Source of the DNA: an uncultured Bacteroidales bacterium
GTDB lineage: Bacteria; Bacteroidota; Bacteroidia; Bacteroidales; UBA932
Direction of reading: 5' to 3'
NCBI GenBank assembly: GCA_900319485.1
Contig: ONOQ01000011.1
Coordinates: 1-64,000, forward strand
DNA length: 64,000 bases
Below, piece after piece: positions 34,842 through 43,333 of this stretch (within the stretch, counting starts at the first letter, position 1; each line of letters begins with the position of its first letter). The position numbers and the translations under genes were made by a program. Under the pieces are notes generated by a model, which was given only the letters and a program-made list of their open reading frames with translations, made no database searches and was not told the DNA's origin.

Positions 34842-35912
34842 TCACTTATCGCTCTCGGGGAAGGGGCTGGCGGCAGAAGCCGCCTTAGTCGCTTTGCTCC
34901 GAAGCAAACTAACCTCCACCACGGGGTCCGGAAGGTTGAAACTTCCATAGGCCTGCTCTGAAGCGGCGCGGCAGCCACCGTTGCAGCGGGGGAATAGGGA
35001 ACAGTCCCGGCAATGATCTGGGACAGTTGCATATCGGCCGATATTGACAGGGTCGGTAAGGATATCGCTGATGGAACGCTGATGGATATTGCCGATTATG
35101 TGCGGTGAATGGTTGCAGAAGCGGACGTCTCCTGTATAACTGACGGCGACAGGCCTGCGGGAGAAATCCGTTGAGCACCAGGTAAACCGGATGTGGGGGT
35201 ATGGTGCAGGGTCCATAACGCAGATGGGCGTGCACACTCCGCTGACAAAGCGGATATCGGGGTTGGCTGCCGCGAAGGATTCGGTATCGGCAAAAGCTTT
35301 TTTCAGCGTATCCCGGTCCAAAGTCAGGAACGACTTGTTCTTCAGGCCCATCCCGCCAAGGTTGAAGCGGTTTACCATAACCTGGGAGATGCCGAGCTTC
35401 TTAATAAGTTCCAGTGTCTCCGTAATGCCGGGTGCGTTCTCACGAGTGATTACCAGCACGCTGCAGGCTTCCCGTGGCATGACCCCAACTACCATTGACG
35501 CGGCTGCCGTGGCCTTCTTCCACGAGCCCGGAAGGTTTGTGAGGGCATCGTGAACGGCGGGATCGGCACTCAAGATGGGAATTTGGATGGCGCTGAGGCC
35601 GATATGTTTGAAATTATCCACCGCATCCTGCGTTAGCAGCGTGCCGTTAGTAAGCACGTTCACCCGACAGCCCTTGAAACGGGCATACAAGGCTAAGTCG
35701 TGGATGTTGGGAAGAAGGAGCGGCTCCCCGCCGGAAAAGGCCAGGGTGCCCACAGAAGTCTGTGAGAGCAGTTTTTTAAGCGTTTTCCTGGCAAGAACAG
35801 GGTCCGGCCCGGGAAGAGGTGTACTCCCGTCCCTCCAATAATTGTAACAGAACCTGCAACTCTGGTTACAGGCCTGCGTCAGTTCAAATACAAGATTGTC
35901 AATCTTCATCAC
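34842..35912 (-). CDS. Radical SAM/SPASM-type peptide maturase-like protein
   Basis: A 356-residue enzyme; the second codon is also ATG. The radical-SAM cluster motif is CNQSCRFC at about residues 15-22. GTLAFSGGEPLL (the GGEP motif) and VNVLTNGTLL follow. The C-terminal cysteines (CSTDF, DVRFCNHSP, then HCRDCSLFPRCNGGC at about residues 305-319) form a SPASM-type auxiliary cluster site. SPASM proteins mostly modify ribosomal peptides or activate sulfatases. No short precursor peptide is seen nearby. It overlaps the upstream 201-residue membrane protein gene by 14 bp and follows a serpin gene in the same direction. Confidence 0.88.
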   Translation of the reverse strand: MMKIDNLVFELTQACNQSCRFCYNYWRDGSTPLPGPDPVLARKTLKKLLSQTSVGTLAFSGGEPLLLPNIHDLALYARFKGCRVNVLTNGTLLTQDAVDNFKHIGLSAIQIPILSADPAVHDALTNLPGSWKKATAAASMVVGVMPREACSVLVITRENAPGITETLELIKKLGISQVMVNRFNLGGMGLKNKSFLTLDRDTLKKAFADTESFAAANPDIRFVSGVCTPICVMDPAPYPHIRFTWCSTDFSRRPVAVSYTGDVRFCNHSPHIIGNIHQRSISDILTDPVNIGRYATVPDHCRDCSLFPRCNGGCRAASEQAYGSFNLPDPVVEVSLLRSKATKAASAASPFPESDK

Positions 35913-36504
35913 CGTTTGTGATGAATAAGTTCCATTGACTGAAGAGAAGAAGTCCGTCCGGGTTCTCTTTTGCAGAGCCCCACACCCTCAACATGACTTG
36001 ACCGGTATACTCATTGTCTGTTGGCGAATACTCAATTTTATGCTCATAGGAATAAGAATTCCCTTCTATTGCAAAGGAATCGGCCTGGAGGAGTTCTCCA
36101 ATGGCCTCGTCGCCGTTTTTATCGGCATTCCTTTTATTTATGGCGAAACTGTATTCCTTGAAGGTGGGGCCCTCGATTGTGATAGTCAAGTTTCCTCCGG
36201 GAGCCAGATAAAACTTTCCTTCTTTGTTGTCGTATTTGTCAGTGGAGAAATACACGTTGTTGGATGGAGCAGGATCATAACACATAACTTCTCCGCCTTC
36301 TATAGCCTCCTCAACATTAGGCAAAGGCCCCTTCTCGCAAGAAGCCGTAGCAATAACAGACCAGGCAATGAGCATAATCCCGCCAAGTTTATATTTGGCA
36401 TTGATTGCTTTGGGATTGTTGCCCCTTGAAAGCAGTACCCAAAGGGATACGGCAAGAAACGCTGCGCCTACAACCGCATAAATCAGAAAATATTTGGCTC
36501 TCAT
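35899..36504 (-). CDS. Membrane-anchored protein linked to the radical SAM enzyme
   Basis: A 201-residue protein. Residues of about 5-26 are a membrane helix (FLIYAVVGAAFLAVSLWVLL). A second hydrophobic segment at about 40-56 (GGIMLIAWSVIATASC) ends like a lipobox in the middle of the chain. The rest is an extracytoplasmic beta-rich domain with GGNLTITIEGPTFKEY and only one other cysteine (VMCYDP). The family is not recognised. It lies between a serpin and a radical SAM gene, 15 bp from the former and overlapping the latter, so it may be the substrate or an accessory of the maturase. Confidence 0.65.
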   Translation of the reverse strand: MRAKYFLIYAVVGAAFLAVSLWVLLSRGNNPKAINAKYKLGGIMLIAWSVIATASCEKGPLPNVEEAIEGGEVMCYDPAPSNNVYFSTDKYDNKEGKFYLAPGGNLTITIEGPTFKEYSFAINKRNADKNGDEAIGELLQADSFAIEGNSYSYEHKIEYSPTDNEYTGQVMLRVWGSAKENPDGLLLFSQWNLFITNGDED

Positions 36505-36519
36505 AACTGTTTCTCCTTG

Positions 36520-37812
36520 TTATTTGCCTGAATATACACCTTCAAAAAGTATTGCACCGGAAGTGGCTTCACCAATCACGTACACAAAGGGATGGTCCGC
36601 AAAGAAATTGATGCGCTTGGGCTCCTGTCCAGGACCGGCTGCGGTAGCGCCATCCATTTCAACCACAGTTACCGCTGCGGCTTCTGTACCCCATTCCGTA
36701 ACGTCTATCCTGGCTTTCTGGATTACCTTTTCTATCCAGTAATACCAGCCGGGCTTTGGTTCAAACATACGGTCAAAACTGGCCCCTCCGCCAAAAGCCT
36801 TCTTTACCCCCATGGCCTCCAGGGCTTCCTTGAGATAGAGTTTGTTCTCAATGCTGAACTTGGGGAATCTCAGATGGACCTCGGCGTCATTGAGGAGGCC
36901 TCCTGTAATTTCACCCCATGGGGTAGCCCTGAGCTTTTCAAGAAGAGGCTTCACGTCATTGCCGTCCGGAAGGAGGATATACATGAAGTACTTGTAATTG
37001 GCATAAGGGATGGCAACAAGCTTGTATCCGTCCCTGACTGCATATCTGAAATACTCCACGGTGTGAAGCATATCCACATTTTTCTTTGTGCCATCCGAAA
37101 GGGTGAATTCCTCCTCCCAGGCCGAGTGCTCGCTGAACATGGGATCGTAGTCCGAGCCCGCCCATTTTGCCTTGAAATACAGAGCGTTCATTATGTAGGC
37201 AACGGCATCCGGGGACAACTCTGAGGGTTCCAGGACCTTGTCTATGAATCCGTTGGTGGAGCGGCTTGCCCATTCATTAATCCTGGCTGCAGTGTAATCC
37301 GGATTTGTGAACGGCATACTCTCCACAGCGGCGTAGTAGTTGGACTCCACGGTCTGTTTGAAAGCCGGCAGCAGGGGGAATTGGTCGTTTGCAAGAATTG
37401 CGTCCGTAAGTTTGAGACTTACGTTCAGATCCACAGCAGGGAGTTCCTCTATGAGCTTTTTACTGTATGCGTTAAGGGCTTCAATGCCGTCTTCGCCATA
37501 GCCAAGGAAGTCCACAATTTCCTGCAGGGTTTCTCCGCTGGCGCCATTGGCCGTCATTGCCAGGGCATATTGAAGGCTGAGTGGAGACACGATGAGGTTA
37601 GTTCCCTCATACATCTTATCAAGGAAGCGGAATGCCATGGCGTTGCCGGCCTTCATATAGCCCTTCTCCGTTTCTGTGAGCGATACCTTTGTAATCTGCT
37701 CCGTAGGAGTTGGGGACTGGAGGGTTATTGGGTCCGTGACCTTTATCTGCTTCTGGCAGGAAACGAGTGCCAGAAGGCAGGCGGCTATACTACAAATAAT
37801 GGTCTTTTTCAT
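36520..37812 (-). CDS. Serpin-family protease inhibitor lipoprotein
   Basis: A 430-residue serpin with a lipoprotein signal (ALVSC); the ATG at 37812 is preferred over 37860 because the signal begins there. Family blocks are NLIVSPLSLQYALAMTANGA, NALYFKAKW, and FFADHPFVYVIGE near the end. The reactive-centre hinge GTEAAAVT has small residues, as in inhibitory serpins. By alignment the scissile site falls near MDGAT, which suggests an elastase- or subtilisin-like target. A surface-held serpin could protect the cell from gut or bacterial proteases. It is the first gene of a three-gene cluster with the radical SAM protein. Confidence 0.92.
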   Translation of the reverse strand: MKKTIICSIAACLLALVSCQKQIKVTDPITLQSPTPTEQITKVSLTETEKGYMKAGNAMAFRFLDKMYEGTNLIVSPLSLQYALAMTANGASGETLQEIVDFLGYGEDGIEALNAYSKKLIEELPAVDLNVSLKLTDAILANDQFPLLPAFKQTVESNYYAAVESMPFTNPDYTAARINEWASRSTNGFIDKVLEPSELSPDAVAYIMNALYFKAKWAGSDYDPMFSEHSAWEEEFTLSDGTKKNVDMLHTVEYFRYAVRDGYKLVAIPYANYKYFMYILLPDGNDVKPLLEKLRATPWGEITGGLLNDAEVHLRFPKFSIENKLYLKEALEAMGVKKAFGGGASFDRMFEPKPGWYYWIEKVIQKARIDVTEWGTEAAAVTVVEMDGATAAGPGQEPKRINFFADHPFVYVIGEATSGAILFEGVYSGK

Positions 37813-37888
37813 TTTTCGGTACGAATAAGTGTTCATCTTTATAACGCAGGAAAATGGCAATCCTTGCCTACGAAGTTAGCAAAAACTG

Positions 37889-39106
37889 TTAAAAATGTAA
37901 ACGAAATCCCAGAGAAAGCGAGAATGCAAACGGATTGTCGGTATAATAATGGCGGCTTTCTCCCGTGTGGAAATACCAGTCGGCTCCGGGTTCGGCATAT
38001 ATGCTGATAAGTGGAGAGAATGTGTATTCCGCACCTACCCCCAGCCCGCAGGAAAACAGCCAGGGTTTATCAGGGGCATTGCCTGTGAAGCATTTGAGCG
38101 CTTGACCGCCGGCAGACGCATAGAAGGAAAAATTCCTGGCGCTTCCTATCTTGTAATTCACATAAAGAGGAATACCTAAGAACTCCATCCTCTGCTGCTT
38201 ACTGGCATTCCAGGAATTGAAATGAATAAATGTCAGTCCCGTATCCATACTCCAACGTTCACTCCAGGAAAAAGCCACTCTGGCTCCGATTTGCAGGGGG
38301 AAACTATGAGTCCATCCGGGAAATGCCGTTGCCGTCTGTGTTTGCGCTGCTTTCGTAGGTGGCCCCGAGACCTTTGTTTCACCATTGTCATCATCCGGCT
38401 CTCCGTGGGCCGAATCTGCTCCTTCTTCCGGAGGATAATCTGGATTTGGATTATCTGATGGCAGTTCCGCTTGATAAACTGGTCGTTGAGCGGAACCTGC
38501 ATAACGATTCCCCAAGGGGGAAGTTTGTGCGTAAAACGATGTGGTAATCTTCACTCTGTTCCGCTGTGGAACAGATTCTTCATCTATAATCTTTGCCCAC
38601 TCGTCTTCTACCGGATCGTCCACATTTGTAGACTCGTCAATAAAGACTGTCTCAGATTGGACAGCAGAATCTGGTATTGTGAGCCCGTCACCATCTGTCT
38701 CTTCGTTTTCATCTCCCTTCTTTGGAGGTAAAGACTCCTCAGTTTCAATACGGGGAAGGACTGAAATGTTCTGCGCCAGGCGGACAGGCCGATTATTATA
38801 TGAAGTGGGCGTATTATCTTTGACCGGGGGCTTAGTTATGGGCTCTTCTTCCACTATGGGCTGTTCTTTCACGGCAGCAACCATTTCCCCCGGACTGACG
38901 ATGATGGGCTCAATGGCGGGTTCCGGCTGCAAAAGAAGCACAATTGTGATAACGGCTGCAGAAGCAAGTGCTGTAAGTACCCACGGCCACCAGTGAATGC
39001 CCGTTTTTACAGAAACTCCCGCAATGCCCGCCCAAAGCGAATCGTCCACCGGCTGCTGAAAACCGGCCATCTTCTGCTTCAAGTTTTTTGCCCAATTCTC
39101 TTTCAT
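37889..39106 (-). CDS. Sigma-factor partner: membrane anchor fused to an outer-membrane-type beta-barrel
   Basis: A 405-residue protein coupled to the ECF sigma gene (4-bp overlap). The N terminus is a short cytosolic region (about 1-36), then a membrane helix at about 39-59 (WWPWVLTALASAAVITIVLLL). There follows an acidic, proline-rich stretch of about 180 residues. The C-terminal part (about 255-405) has beta-barrel strands such as FPLQIGARVAFSWSERWSMD and ends in aromatic FSLSLGFRLHF. The layout suggests a cytosolic anti-sigma-like region linked across the periplasm to a barrel in the outer membrane. Confidence 0.7.
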   Translation of the reverse strand: MKENWAKNLKQKMAGFQQPVDDSLWAGIAGVSVKTGIHWWPWVLTALASAAVITIVLLLQPEPAIEPIIVSPGEMVAAVKEQPIVEEEPITKPPVKDNTPTSYNNRPVRLAQNISVLPRIETEESLPPKKGDENEETDGDGLTIPDSAVQSETVFIDESTNVDDPVEDEWAKIIDEESVPQRNRVKITTSFYAQTSPLGNRYAGSAQRPVYQAELPSDNPNPDYPPEEGADSAHGEPDDDNGETKVSGPPTKAAQTQTATAFPGWTHSFPLQIGARVAFSWSERWSMDTGLTFIHFNSWNASKQQRMEFLGIPLYVNYKIGSARNFSFYASAGGQALKCFTGNAPDKPWLFSCGLGVGAEYTFSPLISIYAEPGADWYFHTGESRHYYTDNPFAFSLSLGFRLHF

Positions 39107-39648
39107 TGTGCGTTCATTTTAAGTTTCTTACTCAACATTGCCTTGGCTCGATGCAGTTGAGAGGCGGAAGTTCCCTCTGTTATGCCCAATAATGCTGCTA
39201 TTTCTTTATGGCTGAGATCTTCAAAGACATAGAGGTTCAATACCGTTCTATAACCATCTGGCAGAGAGCGAATGGCCTCAAATATTACATCCTGAGATAA
39301 AGCATCATACTCTGGCTCCTCCAAAGATGATTCGTCAATCAGGTCATCCGACAGAGGCGCAAACTTCAACCGTTTCCTTTTACGAAGCCACGATATGCAG
39401 GCGTTTGTGGTAATTCTGCTCATCCAGGCCTGGAGACTTCCCGGACCTTGATACACGAAGCGGTCAATATTGTCAAATATCGATATGAAACTGGTTTGCA
39501 GGACATCTTGAGCGTCGTCTTTATCGGGGATATACCGACTGACCAGGCCCATTAGAAGAGGTGCGCAACCGTCAAAGAGCCGTCTCATGGCGGCGCCGTC
39601 TTTTTTGCGTATTTTCTCCAAAAGCAGTTGTTCCTCTGCAGTTTCCAT
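39103..39648 (-). CDS. ECF RNA polymerase sigma factor
   Basis: A 181-residue sigma-70 family protein. Region 2 is at about 25-95 (DAQDVLQTSFISIFDNIDRF, AWMSRITTNACISWLRKR), and region 4 at about 120-175 (LPDGYRTVLNLYVFEDLSHKEIAALLGITEGTSASQLHRAK). No anti-sigma is fused. The downstream gene overlaps by 4 bp and encodes a membrane protein with a short cytosolic N terminus that probably binds and holds the factor. The target promoters are unknown. Confidence 0.93.
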   Translation of the reverse strand: METAEEQLLLEKIRKKDGAAMRRLFDGCAPLLMGLVSRYIPDKDDAQDVLQTSFISIFDNIDRFVYQGPGSLQAWMSRITTNACISWLRKRKRLKFAPLSDDLIDESSLEEPEYDALSQDVIFEAIRSLPDGYRTVLNLYVFEDLSHKEIAALLGITEGTSASQLHRAKAMLSKKLKMNAQ

Positions 39649-39682
39649 CTTTCACCCTATTAACGCACACATATTGGAATCC

Positions 39683-39714
39683 TTGCACGAAAATACAAAA
39701 ATGTATTAAATTTG
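39683..39714 (+). promoter_or_regulatory. Promoter of the ABC transporter gene
   Basis: TTG (39683-39685), 21 bases, then TAAATTTG (39707-39714). The start codon follows at 39720, so the transcript has almost no leader. Confidence 0.65.
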
Positions 39715-39719
39715 TGTCT

Positions 39720-41507
39720 ATGAACCTATTGCAACTTTTCCGGAACATAGGGCCCTTTGTGAGGCCTTACCGCCTGCTGGTGCTCATCACCCTCATCCTT
39801 ACCCTGGTGGGGTCAATGATGCAGCAGGTGAATGCCATAGTGCTGGACCGCACCGTGGATGCAATCAACGCCCTTATCGGCACGGATTTCTCCTGGGCGC
39901 AGGCGGCGAGGATCCTTACAATTATATCGGCCGTGCTGCTGGTAAAGGAGGTTTTATCGGCCCTTATAACCTTTGCGCAGAACTACTACGGTGAGCGTAT
40001 GCGCATCTTCGTGTCCAGGGACCTCTCGCAGGCGGTAATTGAGAAGGTCCTCACCTTCAGGATGGCTTTTTTCAGTGCCGATGAAAACGCCACCGGCAAG
40101 ATCCAGGCCCGTATAGACCAGGGCGTGAGCAGCCTCTCCCGAACGGTCCAGAACTTCTTCATAGACCTTCTGCCCCTGTTCACCAGCGCCGCCCTCGCGC
40201 TTATCCTTATGTTTGCGGCAAACGTGTACGTGGGCCTTGTGGCCCTTGGCATTGTCCCGGTGTATTTCTGGATAACGGTGCGGCAGGCAAAGAGGCTCAA
40301 GGGATGGCGCCGGGAGATGCGCTCCCACCTTGAAACCAAGAGCCAGGGCATAAAGAACATCATTGATTCCATCAACGTCATAAAGTCCTTCAACCGGGAA
40401 AAGATTGAGGGCCAGAAGCAGTTGGATATCCAGAACCAGGTCACGGCCAACCAGATGAAAACCCGCCGCGTGGCGTTCTATTTCAATGGCCTCAAGAGTT
40501 TTGTGAGGCAGGTGGGGACCGTCCTTGTAATCATCCTCACGGCATATCTGGTGCTCATAGATTACCCCGGGATGACAATTGGTAAGATAATGTACCACGT
40601 GATGCTCTTTTCCAACGTGGTGGCGCCAATCACCCAGCTCCAGAGGATCTTTGACGACGTAAACGACGCCCTCATCTACGCGGAAGGCTTCTTTGACATC
40701 CTCAACTCAGAGAAAGAGGTTGAGCCCAGCGGAAAATACTGCCCTGACGTTGTTAAAGGCCGATTCGAACTCAAGGGCGTGGATTTCACATACCCCAACG
40801 GAACGCAGGCGCTCTTCGGGGTGGATATGGTGATTGAGCCCGGAAAGATAACCGCCCTTGTGGGCCTTTCCGGTGCCGGAAAGAGCACCATCGTGAACCT
40901 TCTGGACAAGTTCTTCGAGCCACAGGTGGGGACCATCACCCTTGACGGGGTGGACCTTCGGGAATGGGATACGCAGTACCTCAGGGATAATATCGGCCTT
41001 GTGCTCCAGAAGAACCACATCTTTGACGGCACCATTGAGGAGAACATCCGCTACGGTAAGCCTGACGCCACTTTCGAAGAGGTGGTGGAGGCCGCTAAGA
41101 AATCCTACATCTATGACCAGATCATGGCCCTTCCCAGGCAGTTCCAGGGAAAGGCGTCGGATCTTTCCGGAGGTCAGCAGCAAAGGATAGCCATAGCCCG
41201 TATGATCCTGAAGAACCCTCCCATAATCTTCCTGGACGAGCCCACGGCATCCCTCGACGCCATTGCCACGGAGCAGATTAAAAACAGCATAGAGGCCATC
41301 AAGAAGGACCGCACCGTGATAATCATCTCACACAGCATCTCCCAGATCATAGACAGCGAGATGGTCTACGCCCTGCAGAAAGGCCGCGTGGAGCAGTCCG
41401 GGCACCCCGATGAAGTCTACAAGAAGGGCGGCATCTACAAGGACATCATAGATGCATCGGCCCGAAGCCTTAACATAGAAAAGATAGCCAAGACCCTGGA
41501 GGGCTAG
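39720..41507 (+). CDS. ABC transporter with fused permease and ATPase
   Basis: A 595-residue half transporter that works as a dimer. Six membrane helices occupy about 15-310 (LLVLITLILTLVGSMMQQVNAI at the start). The ATPase has Walker A GLSGAGKST, a Q loop, the signature LSGGQQQRIAIARMIL and Walker B IIFLDEPTASLD, then the H-loop ISHS. The ATG at 39720 is chosen because the -7 box ends 5 bases before it. The type is that of lipid, peptide or drug exporters (MsbA-like); the cargo is unknown. Its stop TAG is shared, on the opposite strand, with the next gene (CTAG at 41504-41507). Confidence 0.93.
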   Translation: MNLLQLFRNIGPFVRPYRLLVLITLILTLVGSMMQQVNAIVLDRTVDAINALIGTDFSWAQAARILTIISAVLLVKEVLSALITFAQNYYGERMRIFVSRDLSQAVIEKVLTFRMAFFSADENATGKIQARIDQGVSSLSRTVQNFFIDLLPLFTSAALALILMFAANVYVGLVALGIVPVYFWITVRQAKRLKGWRREMRSHLETKSQGIKNIIDSINVIKSFNREKIEGQKQLDIQNQVTANQMKTRRVAFYFNGLKSFVRQVGTVLVIILTAYLVLIDYPGMTIGKIMYHVMLFSNVVAPITQLQRIFDDVNDALIYAEGFFDILNSEKEVEPSGKYCPDVVKGRFELKGVDFTYPNGTQALFGVDMVIEPGKITALVGLSGAGKSTIVNLLDKFFEPQVGTITLDGVDLREWDTQYLRDNIGLVLQKNHIFDGTIEENIRYGKPDATFEEVVEAAKKSYIYDQIMALPRQFQGKASDLSGGQQQRIAIARMILKNPPIIFLDEPTASLDAIATEQIKNSIEAIKKDRTVIIISHSISQIIDSEMVYALQKGRVEQSGHPDEVYKKGGIYKDIIDASARSLNIEKIAKTLEG

Positions 41508-41908
41508 TCGCTGAAGAAAAAGTACAGCGCCGTCCAGTAGAGCGGGATGCCTTTGGCGTGGCCGATAGTCCGGTAGGAGGCGTCCATCACCGTGCCGTCG
41601 TCACGGATGTGGCCAATGGTCCGGTATGAGGAATCCATCACAGTTCCGTCATCGCGGATGTGCCCTATGGTGCTGTAGGAGGCATTCTGGACCGTGCCAT
41701 CGGAGCGAAGGTGCCCGATGGTCCGGTAGGAAGCGTCCTGGACTGTGCCGTCAGAACGGATATGGCCGATAGTCCTGTATGACGCATCCTGGATGGTGCC
41801 GTCCTTGCTTATGTGAGCCACCGTTTGGTAACTGGCGTTGGTTATCTGCTGGGCGTAGAGGCTTCCTCCAAGAAGGAGCGCAAGAAATATGAGAAGTAAT
41901 CGTTTCAT
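41504..41908 (-). CDS. Secreted 17-residue-repeat protein (beta-flower-like)
   Basis: A 134-residue exported protein with a signal peptide (LLLGGSLYAQ). The mature chain is almost only a tandem repeat of 17 residues, consensus DASYRTIGHIRSDGTVQ: five full copies and one partial. A hydrophobic tail (IPLYWTALYFFF) ends it. The pattern fits the small '4-fold beta flower' proteins annotated in Bacteroidetes, each repeat forming a beta hairpin. Function is unknown. At the DNA level the repeat is 51 bp. Confidence 0.75.
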   Translation of the reverse strand: MKRLLLIFLALLLGGSLYAQQITNASYQTVAHISKDGTIQDASYRTIGHIRSDGTVQDASYRTIGHLRSDGTVQNASYSTIGHIRDDGTVMDSSYRTIGHIRDDGTVMDASYRTIGHAKGIPLYWTALYFFFSD

Positions 41909-41911
41909 AGG

Positions 41912-42922
41912 TCATCGGCCGTTATTTCCGGAGTCGCAAAGAAGGTCGCAGATAAGGTTGATGCTGGATATGACGGGGTACATAGTGGTGTCCTTCACGC
42001 AGTCCTTCAGGGACACCCACGGGGCCGATGTATCGTCAATTGAGTCGTAGAAGACAACCCCGGGAACATACTCTGAAAGTAGGTTCCGGAGGGCTTCAGT
42101 CTTATTCTGGCACAGCAGTTCAAACTGCTTGTCAAAGCCGGCCTGGGCCTCTTCCTGGCACCTCTGGGCAAAGAGGGTGGGGATGGCGCTGTACATATCG
42201 GCCGTATTTATGGAGACAACGGGCGTTTTGCCTTTGTCGTTATTCAGCACCCAGCAGTGGGACACCGAATCCGTTTCTGGCTCCAGTTTGATGGGGTCAA
42301 GCACGGTGATATTGGCTCCGTAGAGCGCAATCTTGTCACCGTCACGCGCAATTCGTATGCTGTCCAGTTTTATGCCGATACTCCTCTTGTCCCTGTGCCG
42401 GCCTATGTAAAGGACGGTCTTGTCCTTGGAGTGGAACAGCCAGTCCTTCCACTTATCCAGGGTGACGCCCAATTTCTCCACAAACCCGTCCGGATCCTTT
42501 GGCTTGAAGCGGGGATCCTCAAGGAGATCTGAGAGAGGCGTCTCCTTTACAATATAGTTGTCAAACGAAGGCCGGCCGATGATATACTCGCTTACCCGCT
42601 CCATCTCCATGGGGGCGCTGGCAATCTGGCCCCAGGTGCTGAGGCAACTGGACAGCTCCCGGGTCTTGTTCTCCAGGGCCGATACCTTCTCCCGCAGTTC
42701 CTCCTCTTCTTTCTTCCTCTGATAGATCTCGTCCTCCTTCTTCTTCAGGGCGGCCTGCATGATGTGGTTCATAGGCTGGAACGCTAAGAACATCAGGATC
42801 ACCGTGATGATGTTGGAGAGTATGAGGGCCAGCGGCGCGAGAATCTTTGGGACAAAGATAAACACGCCGATATTAACTGCGATAAGGATGGCGCAGGCAG
42901 CAACTATGAGGTTGCTCTTCAT
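41912..42922 (-). CDS. Membrane protein with coiled coil and DUF4230-like domain
   Basis: A 336-residue protein. Two membrane helices at about 5-27 and 31-50 are followed by a coiled coil at about 55-92 (LKKKEDEIYQRKKEEEELRE). An extracytoplasmic domain includes TVLYIGRHRDKRSIGIKLDS and DKIALYGANITVLDPIKLE, similar to DUF4230 proteins. Role unknown. It overlaps the upstream 98-residue protein gene by 4 bp and lies 3 bp before the repeat-protein gene, so the three may be one transcript. Confidence 0.65.
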   Translation of the reverse strand: MKSNLIVAACAILIAVNIGVFIFVPKILAPLALILSNIITVILMFLAFQPMNHIMQAALKKKEDEIYQRKKEEEELREKVSALENKTRELSSCLSTWGQIASAPMEMERVSEYIIGRPSFDNYIVKETPLSDLLEDPRFKPKDPDGFVEKLGVTLDKWKDWLFHSKDKTVLYIGRHRDKRSIGIKLDSIRIARDGDKIALYGANITVLDPIKLEPETDSVSHCWVLNNDKGKTPVVSINTADMYSAIPTLFAQRCQEEAQAGFDKQFELLCQNKTEALRNLLSEYVPGVVFYDSIDDTSAPWVSLKDCVKDTTMYPVISSINLICDLLCDSGNNGR

Positions 42923-43215
42923 TCGGATTCCTTCTTGCCGAAGACCTTCTCCTTTATCTCTTCAAACCCTTCCTTGAGGGCATCGGAGGCTTTTTCGGCC
43001 GCCTTGGTGACTCTTTGGTTCCACTCCTCCTGCTTCGCTTTCTTTTCCTCGGGGGAAAGTTCCTTGTACTCACGCAGTTTGTCGGTCACCTTTCCGGCGC
43101 CCTCGATGATGGCATCGGCAGCAGCGTTCACGGCCTTACCCGCTTTGTCGGCGGCGTCCTTTACCTGATCCTGGAAGGATGCGTTCTGGTTTTCTTCACT
43201 CATAGTTTCAGTCAT
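42919..43215 (-). CDS. Small helical charged protein (YtxH/LEA-like)
   Basis: A 98-residue protein rich in Ala, Lys and Glu, predicted almost fully helical (FQDQVKDAADKAGKAVNAAA, AAEKASDALKEGFEEIKEK). It lacks a signal peptide. The 11-residue periodic pattern resembles LEA-like or YtxH-like stress proteins. The start at 43215 is chosen because it follows a full promoter by 16 bp. It is the first gene of a run of three on the minus strand. Confidence 0.65.
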   Translation of the reverse strand: MTETMSEENQNASFQDQVKDAADKAGKAVNAAADAIIEGAGKVTDKLREYKELSPEEKKAKQEEWNQRVTKAAEKASDALKEGFEEIKEKVFGKKESE

Positions 43216-43230
43216 TGTGATTTGCAAAAG

Positions 43231-43261
43231 CAAATATACCTAAATCTTGCAATATCTCCAA
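43231..43261 (-). promoter_or_regulatory. Promoter of the 98-residue protein gene
   Basis: On the minus strand TTG (43259-43261), a gap of exactly 20 bases, then TATATTTG (43231-43238). A full consensus match. Confidence 0.7.
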
Positions 43262-43333
43262 TTGCCTGGCCGATAGTGTTTTGGCCCGAAACTTGTTTTT
43301 CCAAGGTCCGGAACATAAAAAAAGTAGTGTATC

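Noticed and set aside
39954..40598. A 214-codon minus-strand frame inside the ABC transporter
   Set aside because: The plus-strand reading has full ABC motifs; the antisense frame lacks any domain and has no promoter.
41520..41850. CRISPR-like array (51-bp period)
   Set aside because: The repeat is in frame, has no spacers of unique sequence and encodes a regular protein repeat with a signal peptide.
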